DNA from: Pseudomonadales bacterium
Lineage (GTDB): Bacteria; Pseudomonadota; Gammaproteobacteria; Pseudomonadales; Pseudohongiellaceae
NCBI GenBank assembly: GCA_024234365.1
Contig: JACKOK010000002.1
Span: forward strand, 248,001 to 312,000
DNA length: 64,000 bases
Direction: 5' to 3'
Within the stretch, counting starts at the first letter, position 1, and every line of letters begins with the position of its first letter. Made by a program: the position numbers and the translations under genes. Under the pieces are notes generated by a model. It had not been told where the DNA came from, ran no database searches, and saw nothing but the letters and a program-made list of their open reading frames with translations. Of the stretch, positions 45,091 through 53,440 are shown one piece after another.

Positions 45091-46560
45091 TCACAACAGT
45101 AGCGCACGCCAGTGAATATTGGCCAGCCACAGCAGCAGGCCGCAGACGAGTGTGACAACCTGGCTCACGCGATCTTTCAAGGCAAACACGATGGGGTCTT
45201 CCTCAATCTGTCCGCGTGCGGCGAGCAGCCAGATGCGGGTAACCATATACAGCAGCAGGGGGCAGATCAGCCACAGGATTTCCGGGGTGAGATACTGTTC
45301 GCGTGTCTCGTCATTGTTGATATAGAGCGCGAACACCATGACGGACAGGAAGGCGCTGGCGCTGCCGAACATGGCCATGATGCTCAGGTCCTGGGCGAAA
45401 TAACCCCGTCCTTCGCTCTGGTGCCCGCCCGCACTGCGCAGATAGTCGAGTTCCGTGTAGCGTTTGACGACTGCCAGGCTGAAGAACAGGAACATGGAGA
45501 AGGCCAGCAGCCAGAAGGAGGGCACGACAGAGATCGCTGCCGCGCCTGAAATGATACGCAGTGTATACAGTGCCGCCAGCAGAATGACATCCACCAGCAT
45601 GATTTTTTTGAGTACAAAACTGTAAAGCCCGGTACACAGATAATAAAGCGCCAGGATGACGACGAAGGCGCGTGGCAATACGGTGGCGATACCAAAGGCA
45701 CTGAGCAGCAGCAAAGGGCTCAACACGAGACCGGAGGCAAGTGGAATATCTCCTGCCGCAAAGGGGCGTTGGCATTTGCTGCGGTGCTGACGATCGCTGG
45801 GAAGGTCGAGCAGATCGTTCAGTATATAGACACTGGATGCGCACAGGCCGAAGCAGAGAAAGGCCAGCAGGGCGTTGATGATCAGCTGGGGATTGTCCAG
45901 TTGATGCGCCAGCGCCAGCGGCAGAAATACCAATGTGTTTTTCAGCCATTGGTGCAGGCGCAGCGCACGCAAATAGTTGCGCAGTGAGCCGGCCGGGTAA
46001 TCGCATTGTTGTTCGAGTGCTGTGTGTGTCAGGACGCGTTGCTGCAGGGACGCCGACAGGTTCACGGTAATCGCCGCACTGGCCTGTTCCCAGATGGGCA
46101 GGTCCACCTTGTTGTCTCCGGCATACACAAAAACGCTGTCTTCCTGTTGGATACGGGCCAGTTTACGCCTCCCGCTGTAATTCACCTGACCATTGCTGCC
46201 AATGGCCTGCTCAAACAGGCCGAGATGCTCGGCGACATCATCCACCAGGGCCTGATCGGAGGCGGAAATCAGTACCAGTTTGCGGCCCCGGGCTTTCTGT
46301 TGCTGCAGATAGGTCAGCAGTGAGGCGTTGTAAGGCAGCAGCTCGGCGCGCAGTTTGATACGTTGGGCAATCTGCCGTTTCAGCACGGCCTTGCCTGCCA
46401 GCAGCCACAGGGGCAGCAGAAAGAGGTAGAGAATATTGCGTTTGAGAAGTTCCAGCGCGGACTCAATCAGCAGATCGCTGCGCAGCAGCGTGCCATCCAG
46501 ATCCACATACAGGGGGGGCAGCGGGGAGGATGTTTCCGTGAGAGGGCTTGCTGATGACAT
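45091..46560 (-). CDS. HAD-UbiA fusion: probable prenyl-phosphate phosphoribosyltransferase
   Basis: A 489-residue two-domain protein. Residues about 15-200 are a HAD phosphatase (YVDLDGTLLRSD and LVLISASDQALVDDVA, DNKVDLPIWEQA). Residues about 205-489 are a UbiA-type prenyltransferase with eight or nine spans and the Mg-binding motif NDLLDLPSDRQHRSKCQRPF. In mycobacteria the UbiA-type enzyme Rv3806c adds 5-phosphoribose to decaprenyl phosphate and a separate phosphatase removes the 5-phosphate. The fusion here could do both. The nearby DprE1- and DprE2-like genes support this reading rather than ubiquinone synthesis. Confidence 0.85.
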   Translation of the reverse strand: MSSASPLTETSSPLPPLYVDLDGTLLRSDLLIESALELLKRNILYLFLLPLWLLAGKAVLKRQIAQRIKLRAELLPYNASLLTYLQQQKARGRKLVLISASDQALVDDVAEHLGLFEQAIGSNGQVNYSGRRKLARIQQEDSVFVYAGDNKVDLPIWEQASAAITVNLSASLQQRVLTHTALEQQCDYPAGSLRNYLRALRLHQWLKNTLVFLPLALAHQLDNPQLIINALLAFLCFGLCASSVYILNDLLDLPSDRQHRSKCQRPFAAGDIPLASGLVLSPLLLLSAFGIATVLPRAFVVILALYYLCTGLYSFVLKKIMLVDVILLAALYTLRIISGAAAISVVPSFWLLAFSMFLFFSLAVVKRYTELDYLRSAGGHQSEGRGYFAQDLSIMAMFGSASAFLSVMVFALYINNDETREQYLTPEILWLICPLLLYMVTRIWLLAARGQIEEDPIVFALKDRVSQVVTLVCGLLLWLANIHWRALLL

Positions 46561-46672
46561 ATTTTTACTGTTTTATCGCAATGGACTCGATGGCTGTGGC
46601 CGGTATGATGCCAGTACCCGGGCCAGGATTGCCAGCCCACATGACAGCACTGTGCACAACAGGAGGCGAATG

Positions 46673-47275
46673 ATGACGGAAAATGCAGAGGATATTCTGC
46701 GGTTCTGGTTTGGCGAGCAGAGCGATGATGCGAGCATTGCGGCGCGTCAGGCGCCACTGTGGTGGCAGAAGAAGCCCCAGACGGATGCCCTCATTCGTGA
46801 GCGTTTTGAGACGGCGGTGAAGACGGCTGCGGCAGGCGCTTTGTCAGCGTGGTCGCAAACTCCCGATGGGCGTCTGGCCTTGATTATTCTTCTGGACCAG
46901 TTTCCGCGCAATATGTACCGGGACAGCCCGCGGGCATTTCTCTGTGATCCTCAGGCGCGGGACCTGTGTTTGCAGGGCCTGGAGCGGGGGGATGATCTGC
47001 GTCTGCGGCCGATTGAACGGGTGTTTTTCTATCTGCCTCTGGAGCATGCCGAGGACAGGGCCTTGCAGGCGAGATCCGTGGAGCTGTTTGAGGCGCTGGC
47101 GGCGTCCACACACAAGGCGGGAATGGTGGATTTGTCCTCCTATGCCGAGTTTGCCCGGCGTCACCAGCGCATTATCGACCGCTTTGGCCGCTTTCCCCAC
47201 CGCAATGCGATTCTGGGGCGTGTCTCCAGTGCTGAGGAAGAGGCATTCCTGAAAACGCCAGGCTCCTCGTTTTAA
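46673..47275 (+). CDS. DUF924-family protein
   Basis: A 200-residue cytoplasmic protein of DUF924, all-helical and TPR-like. Typical motifs are ILRFWFGEQSDD near the start, LALIILLDQFPRNMYRDSPR, FFYLPLEHAEDRALQ and GRFPHRNAILGR. AGGAGG lies six bases before the ATG at 46673 and decides it over the in-frame ATG three bases earlier. It is inserted, on the opposite strand, between the UbiA-type gene and the DprE2-like gene. No role in that pathway is evident. Confidence 0.88.
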   Translation: MTENAEDILRFWFGEQSDDASIAARQAPLWWQKKPQTDALIRERFETAVKTAAAGALSAWSQTPDGRLALIILLDQFPRNMYRDSPRAFLCDPQARDLCLQGLERGDDLRLRPIERVFFYLPLEHAEDRALQARSVELFEALAASTHKAGMVDLSSYAEFARRHQRIIDRFGRFPHRNAILGRVSSAEEEAFLKTPGSSF

Positions 47276-47279
47276 GCCT

Positions 47280-48023
47280 TCAGAATTTCAGCCGCTTGAA
47301 CATAAATTCCGGAATACAGCGAACGATCAGCATGATAAAACGCCAGAAGGCGGGCGCATAAACGGTATGCCGGCGTTTGGCGACGCCGTTCACCACGGCC
47401 TGGGCAATCTGCTCCGGGCTGGCCCATAGCGCTCCCTTGGGAAGATGGGCGGTCATGGGGGTATCCACAAAGCCCGGGCGAATATCCACGACATGAACAT
47501 TGTGCGGGAACAGGCGCCCGCGCAGGCCCTGCAGATAGCGGGACACCATGCCCTTTGCGGCCCCGTAAACATAATTGGACTGGCGTCCGCGATCCCCTGC
47601 AACCGATGTGATGACAGCCAGGCAGCCGTGCCTCTGTGCCATCATCCGGGCGCTTAGATGGGTGAGCAGGGATATCACGCTGAGCGCATTGATGTTGAAG
47701 GCTTCCAGAGCGGCATCGAAATCGTCCTGGCAGCGTATCTGATCGGGGAGGCTGCCATGGCAGATCAGTGCGAGATCGATCTGCCCGAACAGGTCAAGCG
47801 CCTGATCGATCGCCGCTTCATGAAGGGCAAAATGGGTGACATCCAATGGCGCGATATTGACCTCGGAGGCGCCGCGGATCAGCAGATCCTGCTGTTGTTG
47901 CGCGAGTGCAGCGGTGTCACGACCCAGCAGGAACAGACGACAGTTTTCCTGCGCATACAGGCGCGCAGTTGCCTTTGCAATGGCTGAATTCGCGCCGATA
48001 ATTAAAATATTTTTCACGTCCAT
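47280..48023 (-). CDS. Short-chain dehydrogenase, DprE2-like
   Basis: A 247-residue SDR. The cofactor motif is ILIIGANSAIAKATARLYA, and the catalytic Ser-Tyr-Lys is in VITSVAGDRGRQSNYVYGAAKG. RPGFVDTPMTAHLPKG is the substrate loop. The mycobacterial counterpart DprE2 reduces the 2-keto intermediate to prenyl-phospho-arabinose. It lies 16 bases after the DprE1-like gene, the same order as in mycobacteria, which supports the assignment over a generic SDR. Confidence 0.82.
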   Translation of the reverse strand: MDVKNILIIGANSAIAKATARLYAQENCRLFLLGRDTAALAQQQQDLLIRGASEVNIAPLDVTHFALHEAAIDQALDLFGQIDLALICHGSLPDQIRCQDDFDAALEAFNINALSVISLLTHLSARMMAQRHGCLAVITSVAGDRGRQSNYVYGAAKGMVSRYLQGLRGRLFPHNVHVVDIRPGFVDTPMTAHLPKGALWASPEQIAQAVVNGVAKRRHTVYAPAFWRFIMLIVRCIPEFMFKRLKF

Positions 48024-48039
48024 GCTCTCTTGATTTTGT

Positions 48040-49344
48040 TTACAGTCCCAGGCGGCGGGACTGCAGGGAATTAAATAAGCGATCCGCCCCGGTTTCTGCC
48101 CGGATCCTCGCCATGTCCTCCCAATGTGGGTAACTGCGGCGGAAGACCTCCTGGCTCATGCGGGCATCCTTGGCCAGATAAAGACGTCCGCCGTGGGCGA
48201 GTACGATACTGTCCAGTTCATCCAGCAGCGCCAGCGTGGAGGGCTCAAACTTGAAGTCCAGGGCCAGTGTATAGCCCTCCAGCGGGAAGGAGAGCAGATT
48301 GCGATTGGCGGGCCCAAGTTTTTTCAGGACAGACAGAAAAGAGCCTTTGCCTGATGTGCTGATACGCGTGAGAATCTCGCGCATGGCAGGCTGTGCGCTG
48401 GCATCTGGAATGACGCATTGATACTGCATGAAGCCACGTTTGCCATACAGGCGGTTCCAGTGACCAATGCTGTCCAGCGGGAAGAAATACTGCTTTGCCT
48501 CGATGCGCTGTTCCACAAGTTCTTTGACCGGTTTGTGATAGTACAGGCTGTTGAAGAGCGACATGCTGTAGCGGTTAAGCAGGAATGCCGGGCTGGAAAA
48601 CGGAATGCTGATGCTGCGCTTTGCGGGAGTGCGACAGATGTTGTCGTTCGCGTGCTCTCCCAGGTACAGCAAGGAGCGGCCAAGGGAGTTGCCCCGGGCA
48701 AGACAGTCGAGCCAGGCAACGGAATAGTGGCTGTTGTGGTGGCTGTCAAACAGCGCAAATATTTCGTCGAGATTGTGTGCACGCAGGGTGCGCTGCATAA
48801 CAGTCGAACTGTTGTTGCGGCGTAAATGCAGGGTCGCATCCACGATGATGCCGGTCAGCCCCATGCCCGCACAGGTGGCGTGAAACAGTTCCGTGTTCTC
48901 CTGCGCCGAGCAGTGCACGATATCGCCACTGGCGAGCATCAGGCGCAGCGATTCCACATGCTGCCCGAAGCTGCCATCGAGATGATGATTCTTGCCGTGG
49001 ACATCGCTGGCGATGGCACCACCGATGCTGACATGCCAGGTGCCGGGGACAACGGGAAGAAACCAGCCGCGCGGCATCATGGCGTGCAGAAGGGTTTCCA
49101 GGGTGACGCCGGCCGCGCAGCGCAGCAGGCCGCGCTCTTCGTCGAAGGCAATGAATTGATCCAGCGCCGTGGTGCTGTATACGTGCTCTGCCAGGGCGCT
49201 GTCGCCATAACTGCGGCCCATGCCGCGGGCAATGCTGGACGAAGGGGGTTGCGTGTGCAGCAGTCCGGCCAGGGCGGCATCGCTGCGTGGCCTGTTCACG
49301 GTGCTCTCGCAGACGGGATAGCGTCCCCAGGATGTCAGTTTCAT
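48040..49344 (-). CDS. FAD-dependent oxidoreductase, DprE1-like
   Basis: A 434-residue flavoprotein of the vanillyl-alcohol-oxidase fold. FAD motifs are ARGMGRSYGDSAL (residues 39-51) and VSIGGAIASDVHGKNHHLDG (105-124), both nearly as in mycobacterial DprE1. The catalytic Lys is seen as Lys392 in YLAKDARM. DprE1 oxidises prenyl-phospho-ribose at C2, the first half of epimerisation to arabinose. The Cys that benzothiazinones attack in mycobacteria falls at Ala361 here (YTLALDF). It overlaps gtrA by four bases. Confidence 0.87.
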   Translation of the reverse strand: MKLTSWGRYPVCESTVNRPRSDAALAGLLHTQPPSSSIARGMGRSYGDSALAEHVYSTTALDQFIAFDEERGLLRCAAGVTLETLLHAMMPRGWFLPVVPGTWHVSIGGAIASDVHGKNHHLDGSFGQHVESLRLMLASGDIVHCSAQENTELFHATCAGMGLTGIIVDATLHLRRNNSSTVMQRTLRAHNLDEIFALFDSHHNSHYSVAWLDCLARGNSLGRSLLYLGEHANDNICRTPAKRSISIPFSSPAFLLNRYSMSLFNSLYYHKPVKELVEQRIEAKQYFFPLDSIGHWNRLYGKRGFMQYQCVIPDASAQPAMREILTRISTSGKGSFLSVLKKLGPANRNLLSFPLEGYTLALDFKFEPSTLALLDELDSIVLAHGGRLYLAKDARMSQEVFRRSYPHWEDMARIRAETGADRLFNSLQSRRLGL

Positions 49345-49745
49345 GAGGCGCCCACCTGTGAGAAGACATAACGCTTGTCGAGCCGGTATTTCAGGGCATA
49401 GCCGATACCGAGCCCGAGAACAGCACCGGCGTAGCGGGCCTCCCGCGTGGCGAAGACAAGCTCAAACAGAATTTCGCTGCCCCAGAACAGGCCCGTGGTG
49501 AGGATGCCCGTCGCCGCGTAGGCGCTGAACTGTCGCCCGTGTGCCTTCAGGGGGATGGTCTGGGCGCGGAAAATATAGCGGTGGTCGAGGACATATTTCA
49601 CCAGCAGGCCCACCGCGGTTCCCACGGGAAGGGACAGGTAGAGCTCTCCCGGGCCTCGATACAGCAGCAGGGAGGCTTCCTGGCCAAGCACATTGGCGGC
49701 AATGGCGATAAGTGCAAAGGCGGTGTAGGCAATGACGAGGGGCAT
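49341..49745 (-). CDS. GtrA-family membrane protein
   Basis: A 134-residue protein with four membrane spans of the GtrA/DPMS type, with VKYVLDHRYIFRA and YRLDKRYVFS as the two family repeats. GtrA proteins help move polyprenyl-linked sugars across the inner membrane; the mycobacterial Rv3789 does so near DprE1/DprE2. The ATG at 49745 has GGGAG seven bases upstream; another ATG lies four codons earlier. It is the first gene of the gtrA-dprE1-dprE2 run and overlaps dprE1 by four bases. Confidence 0.87.
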   Translation of the reverse strand: MPLVIAYTAFALIAIAANVLGQEASLLLYRGPGELYLSLPVGTAVGLLVKYVLDHRYIFRAQTIPLKAHGRQFSAYAATGILTTGLFWGSEILFELVFATREARYAGAVLGLGIGYALKYRLDKRYVFSQVGAS

Positions 49746-49909
49746 TCCGGCTCCCATTCCGGTTTAGCGGCACGCTGGGGCCGACCTTGAAAACTGCTTC
49801 GCAGAATACTCCGCCCAGCCGCGCTTGGCTATGGATGGTGGTGCTGTCATGGGAGCGTGGCAGTCGAGCTGTTATACTGCGCCCTCCACTTTCCACTGCC
49901 GAGGATGGC

Positions 49910-50722
49910 ATGCACGCTTCAATTCCTGCTTTTACCCGCGAACTGGCGCTTGCCGCCGGGCAACTCATCGTGCAGGAACGCAACGGCCACACAAGCCTGC
50001 AGACTTCCTTCAAGGACGGCGTGGAACTGGTGACCCATGCCGATGTGAAGGCGGACGAATTTATCTGTGATGCGATTCGCAAGGCCTATCCCGGCCATCG
50101 TATTCTGGCGGAAGAGTCCGCTCCCGATATGCGGGATCTGTCCTCCTTCGAGGGCTCCCTGTGGATCATCGACCCCATCGATGGCACGGTGAATTATGCG
50201 CACGGGCACTATCAGAGTGCTGTGTCCATTGCCTACGCGGAGAATGGGCGCGTGCATTGCGGGGTGGTCTGCAACCCCTTTGTCAACGAAACCTTCCACG
50301 CCGTGCTTGGGCAAGGAGCCTGGCTGAATGATCAACCGATCCGGGTGGGAGCGCAAACGCAGCTCAGCCGTGCCATCGTGGCAACCGGCTTTCCCTATAT
50401 CAAGGGGGACATGACGCCTTTGGTGCGACGTCTTGCTGCCGTGCTGGAACAGTGTGCGGATATCCGCCGCCTGGGCGCGGCATCGCTGGATATCTGCTGG
50501 GTGGCAATGGGGCGCCTCGATGCCTATTACGAAAACCTGAGCGTATGGGATTTCGCCGCGGCCCAGCTGATCGCCCGTGAAGCAGGTGCACGCTACGGGC
50601 ACTTCAAGCCTGTGCCCGAGGGCATCAGCGAGGAGTTTCATCACCAGAATATTCTGGTGGCCAACGAGGCTCTGTACCCGCTGATGCACGAGCTGCTCAA
50701 CCGTGCGGATGCGCAGGTTTGA
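49910..50722 (+). CDS. Inositol-monophosphatase-family phosphatase
   Basis: A 270-residue Mg-dependent phosphatase. The metal motifs are ILAEESAPD, WIIDPIDGTVNYAHG and SVWDFAAAQLIAREAG. The family covers inositol monophosphatase, SuhB, CysQ and histidinol phosphatase. The sequence does not settle which, and no inositol pathway is seen. A TATACT at 49873-49878 may be its -10 box. It is divergent from gtrA, so a part in sugar-phosphate removal in that pathway is possible but unproven. Confidence 0.88.
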   Translation: MHASIPAFTRELALAAGQLIVQERNGHTSLQTSFKDGVELVTHADVKADEFICDAIRKAYPGHRILAEESAPDMRDLSSFEGSLWIIDPIDGTVNYAHGHYQSAVSIAYAENGRVHCGVVCNPFVNETFHAVLGQGAWLNDQPIRVGAQTQLSRAIVATGFPYIKGDMTPLVRRLAAVLEQCADIRRLGAASLDICWVAMGRLDAYYENLSVWDFAAAQLIAREAGARYGHFKPVPEGISEEFHHQNILVANEALYPLMHELLNRADAQV

Positions 50723-50726
50723 GCGT

Positions 50727-51611
50727 TCAGCGGTGGTAATTCCGGCAGGCCGTCAACCAGCTCTGGATCCCGGCACTGCGATATTTCTGCCGATGCAGAA
50801 TAAAATAGAACTGCCGGTGCCAGTCACGCTGGGGTGCTTTCAGCTCCACCAGGCTGCCGCGGGCAAAGGCCTCCTGCAGGGTAATGGCGGACAGGCAGCC
50901 GATGCCGAGATTGGCTTCCACGGCACGCTTGATGGCTTCGGTATGTTGCAATTCCAGACGCAGCTGCAGGCGCGGTAACAGCCCGTGCATGGCGCGATCA
51001 AAGGCCTGGCGGGTGCCGGAACCGGCTTCCCGCACGATCCACTGGGCTGACATCAGGGCTTCATCATCGAGGACGCCCTGGGCTGCGAGCGGATGCTGGG
51101 GGGAGCAGAACAGGGCGAGCGTGTCAGAGCGCCAGGGGGTGACCTCCAGTACAGCGTCCTGCAGTTCGCCCTCGACCAGCCCTACATCCAGTTCAAAGTT
51201 CTTGACGCGGCTGGCGATGGCCGCCGTGTTCTCAACCGTCAGGCTGACCCGAGCGCCCTGGTGCTGTTTCATGAAGTCCGCCATGATGGCGACCGCCAGA
51301 TAGTTGCCGATGGTCAGAGTGGCGCCGACCTTGATCTCCCCGATATCCGAGTGCAGGGTGAGAATGCGCTCGAATTCCCGTGCCTGGGCCATCAGTGCCT
51401 CTGCGCGGGGGCGCAGGGACTTGCCCAGCTCGTTCAGTTGCAGGCGCTTGCCGGCGCGGTCGAAGAGCTGCATTTCGAAACGCTGCTCCAGGTCCTGCAA
51501 GGCCGAGCTCGCAGCGGACTGGGACATGGACAGGCTGTTGGCGGCCTGGGTGACATTCTCGAAATGAGCGGTGGCGAGGAAGACTTCGATCTGGCGCAGG
51601 GTGTAATGCAT
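50727..51611 (-). CDS. finR: LysR-family regulator, FinR-like
   Basis: A 294-residue LysR-type regulator. HTH is VTQAANSLSMSQSAASSALQ; the effector domain begins at DIGEIKVGATLTIGNYLA. In pseudomonads FinR is encoded divergently from fpr and activates it under superoxide stress; this gene is likewise divergent from fpr with 229 bases between. The name rests on that arrangement and overall similarity. Start at 51611 is set by the family N-terminus MHYTLRQIEVFLA; the frame stays open to 51803. The gene ends only four bases after the convergent phosphatase gene. Confidence 0.82.
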   Translation of the reverse strand: MHYTLRQIEVFLATAHFENVTQAANSLSMSQSAASSALQDLEQRFEMQLFDRAGKRLQLNELGKSLRPRAEALMAQAREFERILTLHSDIGEIKVGATLTIGNYLAVAIMADFMKQHQGARVSLTVENTAAIASRVKNFELDVGLVEGELQDAVLEVTPWRSDTLALFCSPQHPLAAQGVLDDEALMSAQWIVREAGSGTRQAFDRAMHGLLPRLQLRLELQHTEAIKRAVEANLGIGCLSAITLQEAFARGSLVELKAPQRDWHRQFYFILHRQKYRSAGIQSWLTACRNYHR

Positions 51612-51840
51612 GTTTGCAGCCCTCTTGCAGCGAGCAAGACCTTGAAATTCATGGCGTTCCGCTGTATCGTCCGCAGCGGTTTCGGATTCGTCCTGCTTTG
51701 GTTTTATATCTGAAAAACCGATTGATGATATGGCTATTATCTGTTTTGCGGGTAGCTTATCGCCCGGGTAAACTCCGCGCAAGCAGTCGAATCCCTTGTA
51801 CAAACTCCCCCTAAGATGACATGAAGGCAGGAATCACAGC

Positions 51841-52611
51841 ATGGCGGCAATCTCCAAACAGAGCGTGACCAGTGTGCACCACTGGAACGATACCTTGTTC
51901 AGTTTCACGACAACGCGAGACAAGTCGCTGCGCTTCGAGAACGGTCATTTCGTCATGGTTGGGCTGGAGGTGGACGGGCGTCCGCTGATGCGCGCTTACA
52001 GCATTGCCAGTGCCAATTATGAAGAGGAACTGGAATTCTTCAGCATCAAGGTCCAGGACGGCCCGCTGACCTCCCGTCTGCAGAACATCAAGATTGGCGA
52101 TGAAGTCTTTGTCAGCGCCAAACCCACCGGCACCCTGGTAGCCGATCATCTGCTGCCGGGGCGTAATCTCTACCTGCTGAGCACCGGAACGGGCCTGGCC
52201 CCCTTCATGAGCGTGATTCGTGACCCGGAGATTTACGAGCGTTTCGAGAAAGTGATCCTGGTGCATGGTGTGCGCCGTATCATCGATCTGGCCTATCACG
52301 AACTGATTACCGAAGAGCTGCCGCAGAACGAGTTCTTTGGGGAAGAGGTCAGCAAACAACTCATTTACTACCCCACGGTAACCCGTGAGCCCTACGTCAA
52401 CACCGGTCGTATCACCGAGCTGATGACCAGTGGCAAGCTGTTTGAGGACATTGGTCTGCCTCACGCCAATACGGCGGATGACCGTTTCATGCTGTGTGGT
52501 AGCTCCGCCATGCTGCGGGATATCGGAAAAATCCTGGATGACTGGGGGTTCAAGGAGTCCCGTCAGGGCATCAAGGCCGAATACGTGATTGAGCGGGCCT
52601 TTGTCGATTGA
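51841..52611 (+). CDS. fpr: Ferredoxin/flavodoxin--NADP reductase
   Basis: A 256-residue single-domain FAD enzyme that exchanges electrons between NADPH and ferredoxin or flavodoxin. FAD motif RAYSIASANYEEELEF and NADP motif LLSTGTGLAPFMSVIRDP are clear, with FMLCGSSAMLRDIGKIL near the end. The C-terminal residues IERAFVD form the short tail of bacterial subclass A reductases. ATG at 51841 with AGGAAT upstream. Expected to be controlled by the divergent FinR-like protein. Confidence 0.95.
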   Translation: MAAISKQSVTSVHHWNDTLFSFTTTRDKSLRFENGHFVMVGLEVDGRPLMRAYSIASANYEEELEFFSIKVQDGPLTSRLQNIKIGDEVFVSAKPTGTLVADHLLPGRNLYLLSTGTGLAPFMSVIRDPEIYERFEKVILVHGVRRIIDLAYHELITEELPQNEFFGEEVSKQLIYYPTVTREPYVNTGRITELMTSGKLFEDIGLPHANTADDRFMLCGSSAMLRDIGKILDDWGFKESRQGIKAEYVIERAFVD

Positions 52612-52654
52612 TGCAGGTTTGAGTGGGAGTTACCCAGGAAAATCCTATGGGAGT

Positions 52655-52756
52655 GGCTGTGGCTGTGGCTGTGGGAGCGGGCTTGCCCGCGAATAGTTCT
52701 GTGCCTTTCCAGGTCAGTTCGCGGGCAAGCCCGCTCCCACCACCCGCTCCCACAGG
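52655..52756. repeat. REP inverted pair (REPIN) with flanking partial copies
   Basis: A 23-bp unit at 52671-52693 starting GTGGGAGCGGGCTTGCCCGC and its exact reverse complement at 52718-52740 flank a 24-base spacer. The unit is of the kind found in Pseudomonas REP sequences. A partial third copy (CCGCTCCCACAGG) ends at 52756. A hexamer GGCTGT is repeated three times at 52655-52672. It lies 60 bases after fpr. No REP transposase gene is in the window. Confidence 0.85.
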
Positions 52757-52770
52757 ACACATAATGAATG

Positions 52771-52806
52771 AAAAAGGGCGCTGACCTTGCGGTGAGCGCC
52801 CTTTTT
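52771..52806. terminator. Bidirectional rho-independent terminator, fpr / redoxin
   Basis: AAAAAGGGCGCT at 52771-52782 pairs perfectly with AGCGCCCTTTTT at 52795-52806 around a 12-base loop. The stem gives a five-T run in both directions. It serves the convergent genes fpr and the redoxin at 52829-53440. Confidence 0.85.
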
Positions 52807-52828
52807 AATGCTGCTTGTTGCGAAGGTC

Positions 52829-53440
52829 TTACAGACCAGTCACCGCCGGGTGGAAGAAACCGACCAGGCAACCCTTGGAATCGGGGATGTCATCCATGTC
52901 CACCACGCCGCCGGCCAGAATAGTGTCCAGCGCGTCTTTCAGGTAGTGGTTGTCGACCTTGCTGCGCTGTGTCTCATAGCCCAGTGCATCGTTGATCGGG
53001 CCGCGGAACAGGGTTTCGCGGGTGCGCGGGTCAATGAGGAAGACTTCGGCAGTACGCTCAACCCCCAGAGACTTGGCCACTGTCTGGTCTTCGTCCTTCA
53101 GGATGGGGAAGTCGATTTTAAACTCCGCCGCTTCCTTCAGGATGCGGGGCATATCGTCCTGGATGAACGAGTTCAGCATCAGGAACTCGATGTTCTTGCT
53201 GCGGTAGGTTGCGGCAATGTCCTGGTATTCGGGCACGGACAGACGCGCAATCGGGCAGCCGGAGCCGTGGATATACACGACAATATAGTCCTTGTCCTTG
53301 TAGTCGCTCAGCGAGTGTGTCACGCCGGTCTGGTCAACCAGGGTGAAGTCCTTGATCGGCTTGAGATAATCGTCTGCGCTGGCAACGAAGGACGCCAGCA
53401 GCATCAGAGCGCTCAGCAAGGCTGTGGAAAACGTTTTCAT
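52829..53440 (-). CDS. Exported redoxin-domain protein
   Basis: A 203-residue thioredoxin-fold protein of the AhpC/TSA-redoxin group with a signal peptide (cut near Ser-Ala-Asp). The active Cys is in VVYIHGSGCPIARLSVPEY, a single Cys followed by Pro rather than CxxC. A second Cys near the C-terminus, DSKGCLVGFF, could be the resolving residue. SLGVERTAEVFLIDP is the cis-Pro region. Family members act as periplasmic peroxidases or disulfide reductants; none is proven for this subgroup. Start at 53440 gives a clean signal peptide. Confidence 0.82.
   Translation of the reverse strand: MKTFSTALLSALMLLASFVASADDYLKPIKDFTLVDQTGVTHSLSDYKDKDYIVVYIHGSGCPIARLSVPEYQDIAATYRSKNIEFLMLNSFIQDDMPRILKEAAEFKIDFPILKDEDQTVAKSLGVERTAEVFLIDPRTRETLFRGPINDALGYETQRSKVDNHYLKDALDTILAGGVVDMDDIPDSKGCLVGFFHPAVTGL

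Noticed and set aside
46673..47275. DUF924 gene as part of the arabinose pathway
   Set aside because: It is on the opposite strand, belongs to a widespread family with no link to prenyl sugars, and probably landed there by chance.
52563..52871. Minus-strand frame with a Ser-His-Ser-His run after fpr
   Set aside because: The run comes from the GGCTGT and REP repeats; the frame also overlaps the ends of two real genes.
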